Origin: an uncultured Bacteroidales bacterium
GTDB lineage: Bacteria > Bacteroidota > Bacteroidia > Bacteroidales > F082
Length of the DNA: 64,000 nucleotides
Direction of reading: 5' to 3'
Assembly (NCBI GenBank): GCA_900318265.1
Contig: ONKA01000011.1
Coordinates: 1 to 64,000 of the forward strand
In this document: positions 7,806-15,790 of the stretch, piece after piece
Numbering within the stretch: position 1 is the stretch's first letter
Layout: every line of letters starts with the position of its first letter
Program-made: the position numbers and the translations under genes
The notes under the pieces: model-generated
Told to the model about the DNA's origin: nothing
Database searches by the model: none
What the model saw: only the letters and a program-made list of their open reading frames with translations

Positions 7806-8786
7806 TTGTTTATCGGAGAACTAATATCATTAGGCGTAGCCGTTTCGTGGACTGCCACTGCCTTGTTTGCGGAGGTGGGCTCGAAGCGTATGGGCTCGCT
7901 GCCGTTCAACACCATCCGTATGACGATGTCGCTGGTGTTTCTTGCCGTCACGCTGTGGCTGGTGATGGGCGTGCCTTATCCACGTTATGCCGATGGCAGC
8001 ACTTGGACTTGGCTGTTGCTCTCGGGCTTGGTGGGCTATGTCATCGGCGACTACTGCCTGATGCAAGGCTACATTAAGATAGGTTCTCGTTTCGGTCAAC
8101 TCTTTATGACTTTGTCGGCACCTACGGCAGCAGTCACGGGACGGTTGCTCCTTGGTGAGCAGATGCGCCCCATCGCCATCGTTGGCATGGTCGTCACCCT
8201 GAGCGGCATTGCGCTTTCGATATTGTCGAAGAGCGACAAATCCGATCATCATGCCATCCATTTCAAGTTACCAGCGAAAGGCATCTTTTTCGCAGCGATG
8301 GCAGGCATTTGCCAAGGCTTCGGCTTGGTGCTCAGCAAGGTGGGATTGACGCATTACGACGCTGCCCTCACTGCCGCTGGCATCTTAGGCGATTCGGTCT
8401 TTGCCAATGCCGTGTTACCTCTGCCTGTCAGCGTCAGCATGTCCTTTGCCGCCACCACGATCCGCGCTTACATCGGATTGGTGGGCTTTTTCCTGGCGCT
8501 GGTTTTGTTCAACAAAGACGGACTTGCCCAGTTGCGTCACGCCGTGAACGACCGCAAGGCGATGTGGTGCGTGCTGGCATCCACTATATTCGGACCTTTC
8601 ATCGGAGTCAGCGCGTCGCTATTGGCCACGCAATTCACCTCGGCGGGCATCGCACAGACACTCTTTGCGCTCACGCCCATACTTATCATTGCTCCGGCAG
8701 CCATCCTTTTCCATCAAAAGGTGACCATACGCGAAGTCATAGGCGCTGTCATCAGTGTCGTTGGAGTGTGTCTGTTTTTTGTGTAA
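7806..8786 (+). CDS. EamA/DMT-family transporter with TTG start
   Basis: 326 aa, ten predicted membrane helices in two EamA halves; the first begins at FIGELISLGVAVSWTATALF and the last ends REVIGAVISVVGVCLFFV. The family exports or imports small metabolites; the substrate is unknown. No ATG exists before residue 29, which is already past helix 1. The start must be the TTG at 7806, only 8 bp after the -7 box, so the mRNA is probably leaderless or nearly so. Confidence 0.85.
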   Translation: MFIGELISLGVAVSWTATALFAEVGSKRMGSLPFNTIRMTMSLVFLAVTLWLVMGVPYPRYADGSTWTWLLLSGLVGYVIGDYCLMQGYIKIGSRFGQLFMTLSAPTAAVTGRLLLGEQMRPIAIVGMVVTLSGIALSILSKSDKSDHHAIHFKLPAKGIFFAAMAGICQGFGLVLSKVGLTHYDAALTAAGILGDSVFANAVLPLPVSVSMSFAATTIRAYIGLVGFFLALVLFNKDGLAQLRHAVNDRKAMWCVLASTIFGPFIGVSASLLATQFTSAGIAQTLFALTPILIIAPAAILFHQKVTIREVIGAVISVVGVCLFFV

Positions 8787-8806
8787 CCCATTGGATTTCA
8801 CAAAAA

Positions 8807-8840
8807 AAGATGCGGAACCAGAACCCTTGTCCCGCATCTT
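8807..8840 (+). terminator. Hairpin after the EamA gene
   Basis: AAGATGCGG / CCGCATCTT with a 16-nt loop, 20 bp after the stop codon; no T-run follows. The rest of the 236-bp gap up to 9022 holds the promoter region of the next operon. Confidence 0.6.
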
Positions 8841-8942
8841 AAAACTAACTCAAAATTCATCCTAGTACAGTATGACAAAAATCTGCTGCAAAGTAACGAC
8901 CTTTCCAAAAACCGTATAATCCCCATTGATTGGTATTTTGTA

Positions 8943-8960
8943 TATGGGAATATCCCCATA
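8943..8960 (+). promoter_or_regulatory. Possible operator palindrome
   Basis: TATGGG-N6-CCCATA lies about 33-50 bp upstream of the -7 box, an activator-type position for the hemerythrin/regulator operon. Confidence 0.35.
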
Positions 8961-8992
8961 TTTGGCGATTCGTTATTAATGTGGTTTTTTAT

Positions 8993-9000
8993 TATTTTTG
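8993..9000 (+). promoter_or_regulatory. -7 box (TATTTTTG) for hemerythrin operon
   Basis: TATTTTTG 21 bp before the chosen ATG at 9022. Confidence 0.6.
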
Positions 9001-9021
9001 CAACATCAAAACAGATACATC

Positions 9022-9723
9022 ATGCCTAAAAAGAAAAAACCATTCTCAAAAGACACCAAATTGGCTGAATTGTTGACGGATGACCGTAGGCTGTTGCAAT
9101 TGTTGCCCCGTTTCGGCATCGGATTGGGCTTTGGCGACAGGAACGTGAATCAAGTGTGTCAAATGAACCATGCCGACCCCGAACTCTTTCTCATGGTATG
9201 CGAAATCTACTCCGACAGCAGTTTCCGACCTTCCCAAGAGGAGCTTCAACATATCGACATGGGCAACCTGCTTTCGTATCTGAAAGCCTCACACCAGTAT
9301 TATCTCGACGAACGTTTCCCGCACATTGAGCACCATTTGCAACGCATCGTTGATGCATGCGGGCAAAAATACGGCCCCATGCTTAGCCATTTCTATGACG
9401 AATACAAACAGGAAGTGATGCGCCACATCCAGTATTACGAGGAAGAAGTGGTTTTCCCCTATATTGAGGCCCTGCTCAAAGGACAACGTACCGACTCTTA
9501 CAAGATTACCGAGTTCGAGCATAACCACACCAACATCCAGGATGTGCTCGACGACATGATGAACATCCTCCTCAAGTATCTTCCTGGCGATATCCTGCCT
9601 AAGGAACGCATTGAGATCTCGTTGGATATCATGGAGTTGAGCGACGACTTGAGCCGCCATTCACTTATCGAGGAGCGCATCCTCGTCCCATACGTTGAAT
9701 CCATTGAAAACGCCCAGCCATGA
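9022..9723 (+). CDS. Hemerythrin-domain (ScdA/RIC-like) protein
   Basis: 233 aa. The N-terminus (KDTKLAELLTDDRRLLQLLPRFGI) resembles the ScdA_N/DUF542 segment, without its usual cysteine. A hemerythrin-like helical domain (about 95-230) carries spaced metal-ligand candidates: H in ERFPHIEHH, E in YYEEEVVFPYIE, H in EFEHNHTNIQD and H in SRHSLIEERILVPYVE. Relatives repair iron-sulfur clusters after NO or oxidative damage. Its stop overlaps the regulator's ATG, so the two are translationally coupled. The start at 9022 was chosen over 8998 because the -7 box ends at 9000. Confidence 0.82.
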   Translation: MPKKKKPFSKDTKLAELLTDDRRLLQLLPRFGIGLGFGDRNVNQVCQMNHADPELFLMVCEIYSDSSFRPSQEELQHIDMGNLLSYLKASHQYYLDERFPHIEHHLQRIVDACGQKYGPMLSHFYDEYKQEVMRHIQYYEEEVVFPYIEALLKGQRTDSYKITEFEHNHTNIQDVLDDMMNILLKYLPGDILPKERIEISLDIMELSDDLSRHSLIEERILVPYVESIENAQP

Positions 9724-10307
9724 GAAACCGCGTCATCATTTGCGAAGCATCGGAGATCGTCGCCAATGGCCTGGCCGAGATGATTAATGGCATGGCGCAG
9801 TTTGATGTGGTGCTACGCGTTGATAGTCCCGAAAGGATTTCAGAGAAGATCTTGTCCTCCAACGCCAATATGCTCATCATCGATCCCGTGTTGTTGGGCT
9901 ACCAAAACAAAGATTTTCTGCTCCAACTCGGCAAGGAGCACCCCAATGTCTTCATCGTTGCTCTGGTAACCACCTATCTTGACCATTCTTTCTTGACACC
10001 TTACCATGGTGTCATCGAACTGAACGACAGCCGTGCCAAGATCATCGATAAGATGAACGAATTAGTACAAAACGAGGCCTCGAAAAACTCGGACGACGTG
10101 GAACTTTCCAAACGCGAGACCGACGTGTTGGTTGCCGTCGCCAAAGGCATGATGAACAAAGAGATTGCCGAGCAGATGAACATTTCCATCCATACGGTCA
10201 TCTCGCACCGTAAGAACATCACCCGTAAAACAGGCATTAAGTCAGTGTCGGGCCTAACCGTCTACGCCTTACTAAACAACCTGATTGACGAGAAGGACTT
10301 GATCTGA
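9720..10307 (+). CDS. LuxR/NarL-type response regulator
   Basis: 195 aa. An N-terminal receiver-like domain (about 1-115) keeps a candidate phospho-Asp in LIIDPVLL but has a divergent acidic pocket. A C-terminal LuxR helix-turn-helix (about 125-190) reads LSKRETDVLVAVAKGMMNKE, then SIHTVISHRKNITRKTGI. No histidine kinase is nearby, so it may be an orphan or an atypical receiver. ATGA overlap with the hemerythrin gene makes an operon. Joint control of that operon in response to redox or NO stress is inferred from the partner. Confidence 0.87.
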   Translation: MRNRVIICEASEIVANGLAEMINGMAQFDVVLRVDSPERISEKILSSNANMLIIDPVLLGYQNKDFLLQLGKEHPNVFIVALVTTYLDHSFLTPYHGVIELNDSRAKIIDKMNELVQNEASKNSDDVELSKRETDVLVAVAKGMMNKEIAEQMNISIHTVISHRKNITRKTGIKSVSGLTVYALLNNLIDEKDLI

Positions 10308-10334
10308 CAAGGGTTTTATCATTAATAAGGTAAA

Positions 10335-11234
10335 CTAGACTTTTGAAATGTGGATATCCTTTGGAAGGACAGGGTTCACTGTGTCCTCCGACTCACAGTT
10401 GGCTTTGGCCATCTTTAGCCCATACATCACCGTTTCTTCGTAGTTCACACCCATGGCATAACCATGAATCACGCCGGCAAAGAAGGCATCGCCCGATCCC
10501 GTTACGTTGATGATGCGAGTAGACAGGGCAGGATAGGAGAGAGACTCACCTCCAAAACAATGAATCACACCACTTGAACCAATGGTTAAATAGACATTAT
10601 TTATACCATTGGTATACAATGTTTTTGCAGCCTTAGCCATATCGTTTTCTCCAGTGATTTGAAGGGCTTCGGCCTGGTTGCATTTGATAGCAAAGATAGC
10701 ATGTTTTTCGGACTGCTTCATGGCTTCGACCAAACGCATGGCCTTGCCTGGTGAGACCGTATCGATGAACAAAGGAGGCTCGCAATGGTCAATGAGATAG
10801 GCAAGGGCTTCGACGCTGAGCAGGGTGTCGGCCACGACCCATTCGGACTCATTGATGGCATCCATCTTGCCTTTGAGCCATGCCAAATCCATACGGTCAT
10901 TGATGCTTGCATCGGAAACCGCCGAAACCATGTCGCCCGTTTCGTCATTGAAACTGAGGAAAATGGGACTTTTCGCTTCATATTGGCTTGATTGCGAAAG
11001 ATCCATGCCGATGTCCCTGCAGTCGGCAATCATCTTTTTTGCGAAATCATCATTGCCGAAAACGCTTACCAGTCTCACATCATGACCCAGCAGGCAAAGG
11101 TTATGGGCAATGTTGCGGGCTACGCCGCCATGATGGAAAGCGATAGCACCAGGAGTACAGCCCTTGGTGCTGGACTCGGCAAGAGACGAAACTGCAATGT
11201 CGACATTGGATTCTCCGATGACGGTAATCTTCAT
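10335..11234 (-). CDS. PfkB-family sugar/nucleoside kinase, pseudouridine-kinase-like
   Basis: 299 aa ribokinase fold. The early GESNVD and GGVARNIAHNL segments are close to those of pseudouridine kinases (PsuK), and the catalytic signature NVTGSGDAFFAGVIHGYAMG carries the anion hole and Asp base. It would phosphorylate a sugar or nucleoside with ATP. No pseudouridine glycosidase (psuG) is in the window, so the exact substrate stays open. The start at 11234 fits the -7 box at 11256-11263. Confidence 0.8.
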   Translation of the reverse strand: MKITVIGESNVDIAVSSLAESSTKGCTPGAIAFHHGGVARNIAHNLCLLGHDVRLVSVFGNDDFAKKMIADCRDIGMDLSQSSQYEAKSPIFLSFNDETGDMVSAVSDASINDRMDLAWLKGKMDAINESEWVVADTLLSVEALAYLIDHCEPPLFIDTVSPGKAMRLVEAMKQSEKHAIFAIKCNQAEALQITGENDMAKAAKTLYTNGINNVYLTIGSSGVIHCFGGESLSYPALSTRIINVTGSGDAFFAGVIHGYAMGVNYEETVMYGLKMAKANCESEDTVNPVLPKDIHISKV

Positions 11235-11255
11235 GATTCCTCGGTTTTGGATGGA

Positions 11256-11263
11256 CAAAAGTA
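11256..11263 (-). promoter_or_regulatory. -7 box (TACTTTTG) for the PfkB kinase
   Basis: Minus-strand TACTTTTG 22 bp before the ATG. Confidence 0.55.
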
Positions 11264-11332
11264 GAAATTTTTGTGATAATTTGGATTTCTCATTTTGTTT
11301 TTGTTATTTCGTGGCTTCAAAACCAACGTGTT

Positions 11333-11563
11333 ATGGCACAAAACAAGAAGAGGAAGCGTCGCAACTACAAATACCATGCGATCACCTTCAAATTGTCGGC
11401 AGGGCAATACCGTTCTCTGCGCAATTACTGCAAAGCCCGCCGCACGACGCCCATCAAGCTGATTAAGAAAAACATAGAACGGTTCATCACGGCCTACGAA
11501 TACGAGGTTCCCCAGGATTTGTACCTCACGGAAAACCAATTGGACCTGTTCAGTGAGAATTGA
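11333..11563 (+). CDS. Small basic protein, conserved-looking
   Basis: 76 aa, beginning MAQNKKRKRRNYKYH. The N-terminal 15 residues are very basic, followed by a mixed region (KLSAGQYRSLRNYCKARRTT, then PIKLIKKNIERFI) that could form a ribbon or helices and bind nucleic acid. It overlaps the convergent recR gene by 14 bp at the 3' ends. I do not recognise the family. The start at 11333 avoids a hydrophobic upstream extension that lies in promoter sequence. Confidence 0.6.
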   Translation: MAQNKKRKRRNYKYHAITFKLSAGQYRSLRNYCKARRTTPIKLIKKNIERFITAYEYEVPQDLYLTENQLDLFSEN

Positions 11564-12161
11564 ACGGGATGCGATTTTGGATGGATCTGCCTAAGGTCAC
11601 CTCGTCCACATATTCCAAGGCGTCGCCCACGGCTATGCCTTTCGAAATCACCGATATCTTTCCTTTAAAGTCATTCAGTTGCCTGAAAATGTAGAAGTTG
11701 GTCGTGTCGCCCTCGATGGTGGCGGGCAGGGCCAAGATGATTTCCTTGATGTCTTCTTTTTGCGTACGTTGCACGAGTTGCGCAATCTTCAAATCGTTGG
11801 GCGAGATGCCTTCGATGGGGCTGATGACGCCACCTAGGACATGGTAAAGACCGTTATAAGAGGCCGTCCTTTCGATGGCCAGCACATCGCGCATGTCGGC
11901 CACCACGCAAAGCGTGTTCTCGTCGCGACGCGGGTTGCCACAGATGGAACACACCTTGGTGTCGCTGATGTTGTAGCACCGCTCGCACAGCATGATGTTG
12001 TGTTTCATCTTCAGGAGCGAGTCGGCCAACTGCTCGGTCTCCAAATCATCGCTATTAAGCAGATGCAAGGCCAAACGCAAGGCTGTCTTCTTGCCGATGC
12101 CAGGCAGCTTCGAAAGCGACTCCACGGCGTTCTCTAACAATATGGATGAATACTCTGCCAT
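11550..12161 (-). CDS. recR: Recombination mediator RecR
   Basis: 203 aa, usual length. Contains the HhH start LSKLPGIGKKTALRLALHLL, the four-cysteine zinc finger CERCYNISDTKVCSICGNP, and a Toprim domain starting LCVVADMRDVLAIE. It loads RecA onto gapped DNA with RecF/RecO. A -7 box precedes it at 12175-12182, divergent from the MORN gene. Confidence 0.96.
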   Translation of the reverse strand: MAEYSSILLENAVESLSKLPGIGKKTALRLALHLLNSDDLETEQLADSLLKMKHNIMLCERCYNISDTKVCSICGNPRRDENTLCVVADMRDVLAIERTASYNGLYHVLGGVISPIEGISPNDLKIAQLVQRTQKEDIKEIILALPATIEGDTTNFYIFRQLNDFKGKISVISKGIAVGDALEYVDEVTLGRSIQNRIPFNSH

Positions 12162-12174
12162 ACAATAATCGCGG

Positions 12175-12182
12175 CAAAATTA
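12175..12182 (-). promoter_or_regulatory. -7 box (TAATTTTG) for recR
   Basis: Minus-strand TAATTTTG 14 bp before the recR ATG. Confidence 0.55.
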
Positions 12183-12193
12183 AGTTATTTCCT

Positions 12194-12201
12194 TAAATTT
12201 G
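12194..12201 (+). promoter_or_regulatory. -7 box (TAAATTTG) for the MORN gene
   Basis: Plus-strand TAAATTTG 23 bp before the ATG at 12224; back to back with the recR promoter. Confidence 0.6.
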
Positions 12202-12223
12202 CAGCCTCAAAACCGAAGAAATC

Positions 12224-12901
12224 ATGAAAAGATATTGCTTCCTCCTCACCATGCTGTTGCTTGCCATGACCGCCGCGGCCCAAGATTACAACCAGACCGA
12301 CGACAAGGGCCGCCGTCAAGGGGCTTGGCGCGACTACTATTCCAATGGCCAGCTGCGTTATGAGGGCGAGTTCAAGAACGACAAGTGCAAGGGCACTTTC
12401 CGCTATTATGACGAACAAGGCAACTTGAAGGCGACCAACGAGTTCGACAAGTCGGGCGAGCGTGCCTTGAACAAGACCTACGCGCCCAACGGCAGGGTGG
12501 TGGCCACGGGTTATTACCTGAACCAAAAGAAAGACGGGGAGTGGAAGTACTATGATGCGCAATCGGGTCAGCTTCGTTTGGTGGAGGACAACAAAGAAGG
12601 CAAGGTGCATGGTTGGTCAAGGATCTACAATCCACAGAATGGTGTGCTGGCCGAGGAAACGCAATTCGTTGAAGGCCAACCCGAAGGCCAATGCAAGAAA
12701 TACTCCGACACAGGCACGTTGATTATGGAATGCCAATACCACGTCGGACTACTTGAAGGCCCCACCAAGACCTATTATCCCAGCACCGCCCTAAAAGAGG
12801 AGGGACAATACACCAAAGGAAAGAAATCAGGTACATGGAAAACCTACAACGAGGAGGGCGACGTCATCGCCGAAGAGGCCTTTGGAGAGTTCGTATATTA
12901 A
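12224..12901 (+). CDS. Exported MORN-repeat (YwqK-like) protein
   Basis: 225 aa. A signal peptide (about 1-20, cleavage near AAAQ) is followed by at least six MORN-2/YwqK repeats of the G-x-W-x-x-Y-Y-x-N-G-x-L-x-x-E-G form, e.g. QGAWRDYYSNGQLRYEGEF, DGEWKYYDAQSGQLRL and SGTWKTYNEEGDVIAEE. Many database relatives are labelled antitoxin, but in Bacteroidota these exported proteins have no shown toxin partner, and none is adjacent here. Function unknown. Confidence 0.85.
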   Translation: MKRYCFLLTMLLLAMTAAAQDYNQTDDKGRRQGAWRDYYSNGQLRYEGEFKNDKCKGTFRYYDEQGNLKATNEFDKSGERALNKTYAPNGRVVATGYYLNQKKDGEWKYYDAQSGQLRLVEDNKEGKVHGWSRIYNPQNGVLAEETQFVEGQPEGQCKKYSDTGTLIMECQYHVGLLEGPTKTYYPSTALKEEGQYTKGKKSGTWKTYNEEGDVIAEEAFGEFVY

Positions 12902-12906
12902 TTAAC

Positions 12907-12957
12907 GAAACCGACCACTTATAGATTCCCGAGGGAATGACATAAGTGGTCGGTTTC
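12907..12957. terminator. Long bidirectional terminator hairpin
   Basis: Perfect 16-bp arms (GAAACCGACCACTTAT and its complement) enclose a smaller ATTCCC/GGGAAT hairpin, between convergent MORN and TPR genes. Confidence 0.85.
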
Positions 12958-12967
12958 TATATGAAAA

Positions 12968-13378
12968 CTAATTACATCTCTTCAAATAATCCTCCAAGTT
13001 AGGACGACCATACTTATCTGCCAACTTGTAATACTCGCAAGCCTTGTCTTCATCGTTCTTCATGTAGTAGGTCCTACCCATGTTGAAGTATGCATCGGCA
13101 TAGTCAGGCTTCAACTCAATGGCTTTCTCGAAATCGGCGATGGCTTCATCATACTTCATGGCATTCACCTTGGCACAACCACGGTAGTAATAAGCCTCAA
13201 AGTTGTTCCTGTCGTATTTGATGGCCTTGGTAAGGGTTTCCTCGGCTTTTTTGAATTCGCTGTATCGCAACAGCTGCTTAGAGCCTTCTTCGGTAAGAAT
13301 GCGTGATTTGGCGGGGTTTTCGCAGCTCATCAGGACAAGCGCGAAAAGGGTAGTGAGTATCAAAGCTAATTTCTTCAT
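12968..13378 (-). CDS. TPR lipoprotein
   Basis: 136 aa: a lipoprotein signal (LVLMSC, about residues 14-19), then about three TPR units (EFKKAEETLTKAIKYDRNNF, YYYRGCAKVNAMKYDEAIAD, YFNMGRTYYMKNDEDKACEY). Probably an envelope scaffold for protein-protein contacts; partner unknown. It has its own -7 box at 13397-13404, so it need not be read from the DUF2279 gene upstream. Confidence 0.85.
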   Translation of the reverse strand: MKKLALILTTLFALVLMSCENPAKSRILTEEGSKQLLRYSEFKKAEETLTKAIKYDRNNFEAYYYRGCAKVNAMKYDEAIADFEKAIELKPDYADAYFNMGRTYYMKNDEDKACEYYKLADKYGRPNLEDYLKRCN

Positions 13379-13396
13379 TTCAATGATTAATTTCTG

Positions 13397-13404
13397 CAAA
13401 GGTA
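13397..13404 (-). promoter_or_regulatory. -7 box (TACCTTTG) for TPR lipoprotein
   Basis: Minus-strand TACCTTTG 19 bp before the ATG; overlaps the gap after the DUF2279 stop. Confidence 0.55.
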
Positions 13405-13413
13405 CGGCTTTTT

Positions 13414-14295
13414 TCAGAAATAGAGCCAATGCCAGACGAATTTATCGGAAGCATTGTATTCCAAGGCTGGTACAGGCAATTTGATGAAACTCAACGCACG
13501 TAGTACGGCTTTGAGATAGCGGTTCTCGACGGGCAGTTTGGCCAAGTCGACACCAGGGGCGAGATAGAACTGTCGCACTCGGTCGAAGTCGGGGGTAGGC
13601 TGGGGCTCAACCATACCTTTGGCTCCATAACCGACGTCGACAGTGAGCCATTCGGGGAAGTAGCTATCAGAAGACAAAAACAATTCTTTGATATTGAAGG
13701 CTGCCCAAATGGTGATACCGTTGTAGTCTTTCAAGGCTTGGCTGACCAGATTGTGCCCCAATTCTTCAGGGTTGTATTGGGCGTATTCGGTAGGATGGAA
13801 AGAGTATTTCAGGCTGATGCGTTGTTCTTCCCATAGCAGTTGTTGGGCCGTGTAAAGCGTAATTCCGCCCACATCAGCAGCCATGTCGCCCCAAGAAAAG
13901 CCCCAACCTTCGTATCCGCCATCCATAACTTCGATGGTAGTCATGAAAAGCAATGAGTAGGCCCCGCCAAAAAGGGCAGATCGCTTTGCATCCAAGCCAG
14001 CCAAGCGCATGCTTTCGTCACCAAACACGCAGGTGTGGTAGGAAGTGGTGGCGTGACACAACTTATCCATCTGAAGCCAATCGCCGTTGTCGTTGATGGT
14101 ATGCATGCCGATCCATTGGCAATCCTTGAACCACAGCTGGTTCAATCCAATTATAGTACCCGTATAGATCGCTGCGTCTGCACCTGCCACGATTTTGACG
14201 TTTCTGCGCGTAATGGAATCATCGGCTTGTTCAGCCCACACAGGGCAAAACGCCAAGACGAGAAGAATTGCGATTAGCTTGTGTTTTATTTGCAT
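13414..14295 (-). CDS. DUF2279 (YfiM-like) exported protein
   Basis: 293 aa with a signal peptide (about 1-21). It has the DUF2279 features: repeated hydrophobic segments, a MDKLCHATTSYHTCVFGDE block and the GFSWGDMAADVGGITLYTAQ block. Such proteins are predicted outer-membrane or periplasmic and have no known biochemical role. It lies between the phosphohexomutase and the TPR lipoprotein on the same strand, spaced 27 bp and 35 bp. Confidence 0.75.
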   Translation of the reverse strand: MQIKHKLIAILLVLAFCPVWAEQADDSITRRNVKIVAGADAAIYTGTIIGLNQLWFKDCQWIGMHTINDNGDWLQMDKLCHATTSYHTCVFGDESMRLAGLDAKRSALFGGAYSLLFMTTIEVMDGGYEGWGFSWGDMAADVGGITLYTAQQLLWEEQRISLKYSFHPTEYAQYNPEELGHNLVSQALKDYNGITIWAAFNIKELFLSSDSYFPEWLTVDVGYGAKGMVEPQPTPDFDRVRQFYLAPGVDLAKLPVENRYLKAVLRALSFIKLPVPALEYNASDKFVWHWLYF

Positions 14296-14322
14296 AAACC
14301 CTTATACAGTATACTTTTGCAA

Positions 14323-15666
14323 TCATCCAAATCTGTGGACGATTCCGGTCACGGTTTCGATGATTTCTTTCAATCTGGCCTCGCTCTTGGCCTCACAGAG
14401 GAAACGCAGATAAGGCTCCGTGTTTGAAGGCCGGATGTTGAGCCACCAATCGGGATAATCGAGGCGGTAGCCGTCGAAATCGAGGAAACGCTCGGGCTTT
14501 TCAATCTGGGTGAAGTGATCGCGGACGGCGTCCATGGCTTCCTGCTTGCGCTCAAGTTTGAAGTTAATCTCGCCGGAATTGGAATAAGGCGTGATCTCGT
14601 CGATGATCTGGCTCATGGTCATGCCTTCTTTCTTGCGCTCGGCCAAGAGTCGGAGCACGATGGAGGCGGCTAAGAGGGCAGAGTCGGAGTAGTAGAAGTC
14701 GCGGAAATAATAGTGTCCCGCCAGTTCGCCGCCGTAGCAACCGTCCAGCTCGCGGAGTTTCAAGGCGGCATAGGCACGACCCACACGCCAGGTCTCCACC
14801 TTGGCCTGATAGCGGTCGAGGTATTCCTGTATGGCACGCGAGCTGCGGATGTCTTGCAGAACAATGCCTTTTTGTTTTTGCTCTCCAATAAAATAGTCTC
14901 CCAAGAAGGCTATGATGAGGTCGGGACTGATGAAGCGTCCTTTCTCGTCGATGAAGGTGATACGGTCGGCGTCGCCATCGAAGAGGAGACCGATATCGCA
15001 TTTTTCTTTCTTCACCAAAGCCTTGATTTGCTCTTGCGCATGGGCTTCCAAGGGGTTGGGTTCGTGGTTGGGGAAGTTGCCATCCAAGGTGTCGTTGATG
15101 TAATGCGCCTCACCGATGAGCTCGTGGACGAAGATGGACGACATGCCATTACTGCAATCCACGGCGATGTTGAGGTTGTCGTGCGGCCCCACAAACTGCT
15201 TCTGGAAAGCCAGGTAGTCGGCATAGACATTCTTCTCACGAATGATGCCTTTCTTCTCGCATGGCACAGCGGTTTTGTCACTTGCCACAAGAGCTTCCAG
15301 TCGATTCAAACCGGTGTCGTAGCCCACGGGAAGGGCATCCTTGGCCGAAATCTTCAGTCCGTTGTGATGCTTAGGATTATGCGAAGCGGTGATTTGGATG
15401 GATGCTCCGTAGCCATATTTTGCCGTCGTCCAATAGACCAAAGGCGTAGTGGAAAGGCCGATGAAGTCGATGTTTTTGCCACGTTCGGTGAGGCCTCGGG
15501 TAAGGGCGTCGAACAGGGTCGGGGAGGAGAGGCGCATGTCGCGTCCCACGAGATAGGTGTCGGTGTCGAGCACATCAGGCAGGAAATAGCCGATGCGGTA
15601 GGCGATGGTCTCGTTGAGGTCTGTGCCCCATTCGCCACGGATGTCGTATGCTTTGAAGGCTTTCAT
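14323..15666 (-). CDS. Phosphomannomutase/phosphoglucomutase
   Basis: 447 aa alpha-D-phosphohexomutase. Visible motifs: N-terminal FKAYDIRGEWG, catalytic phosphoserine loop ITASHNPKHHNGLK, metal-binding LFDGDADRITF, sugar-specificity GELAGHYYF, and the C-terminal phosphate site RPSNTEPYLRF. It interconverts mannose- or glucose-6-phosphate and the 1-phosphates for glycan precursors. The sequence alone does not decide which. A REP-like element lies just upstream of its start. Confidence 0.92.
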   Translation of the reverse strand: MKAFKAYDIRGEWGTDLNETIAYRIGYFLPDVLDTDTYLVGRDMRLSSPTLFDALTRGLTERGKNIDFIGLSTTPLVYWTTAKYGYGASIQITASHNPKHHNGLKISAKDALPVGYDTGLNRLEALVASDKTAVPCEKKGIIREKNVYADYLAFQKQFVGPHDNLNIAVDCSNGMSSIFVHELIGEAHYINDTLDGNFPNHEPNPLEAHAQEQIKALVKKEKCDIGLLFDGDADRITFIDEKGRFISPDLIIAFLGDYFIGEQKQKGIVLQDIRSSRAIQEYLDRYQAKVETWRVGRAYAALKLRELDGCYGGELAGHYYFRDFYYSDSALLAASIVLRLLAERKKEGMTMSQIIDEITPYSNSGEINFKLERKQEAMDAVRDHFTQIEKPERFLDFDGYRLDYPDWWLNIRPSNTEPYLRFLCEAKSEARLKEIIETVTGIVHRFG

Positions 15667-15710
15667 GGTATCAGTTGTTCAGTTATTCAGTTGTTCAGTT
15701 AAAGCAGGTT

Positions 15711-15781
15711 GCTGAGCCTGTCGAAGCACCGTCATAGTATCAGTCGGCCCTTCGACCCTTCGACGAGCTCAGGGCTCATGG
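15711..15781. repeat. Inverted pair of REP-like GAGCC-TGTCGAAG elements
   Basis: GCTGAGCCTGTCGAAGCACC (15711-15730) and an inverted relative at 15746-15781 (CCCTTCGACGAGCTCAGGG core) flank the gap before phosphohexomutase. The same family is found inside parE at 39007-39069. A run of TCAGTTGTTCAG/TTATTCAG repeats (15671-15698) adjoins it. Confidence 0.75.
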
Positions 15782-15790
15782 ACCTTAACT

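Noticed and set aside
12224-12901. Toxin-antitoxin antitoxin (YwqK)
   Set aside because: The protein is exported and has no adjacent toxin-like gene.
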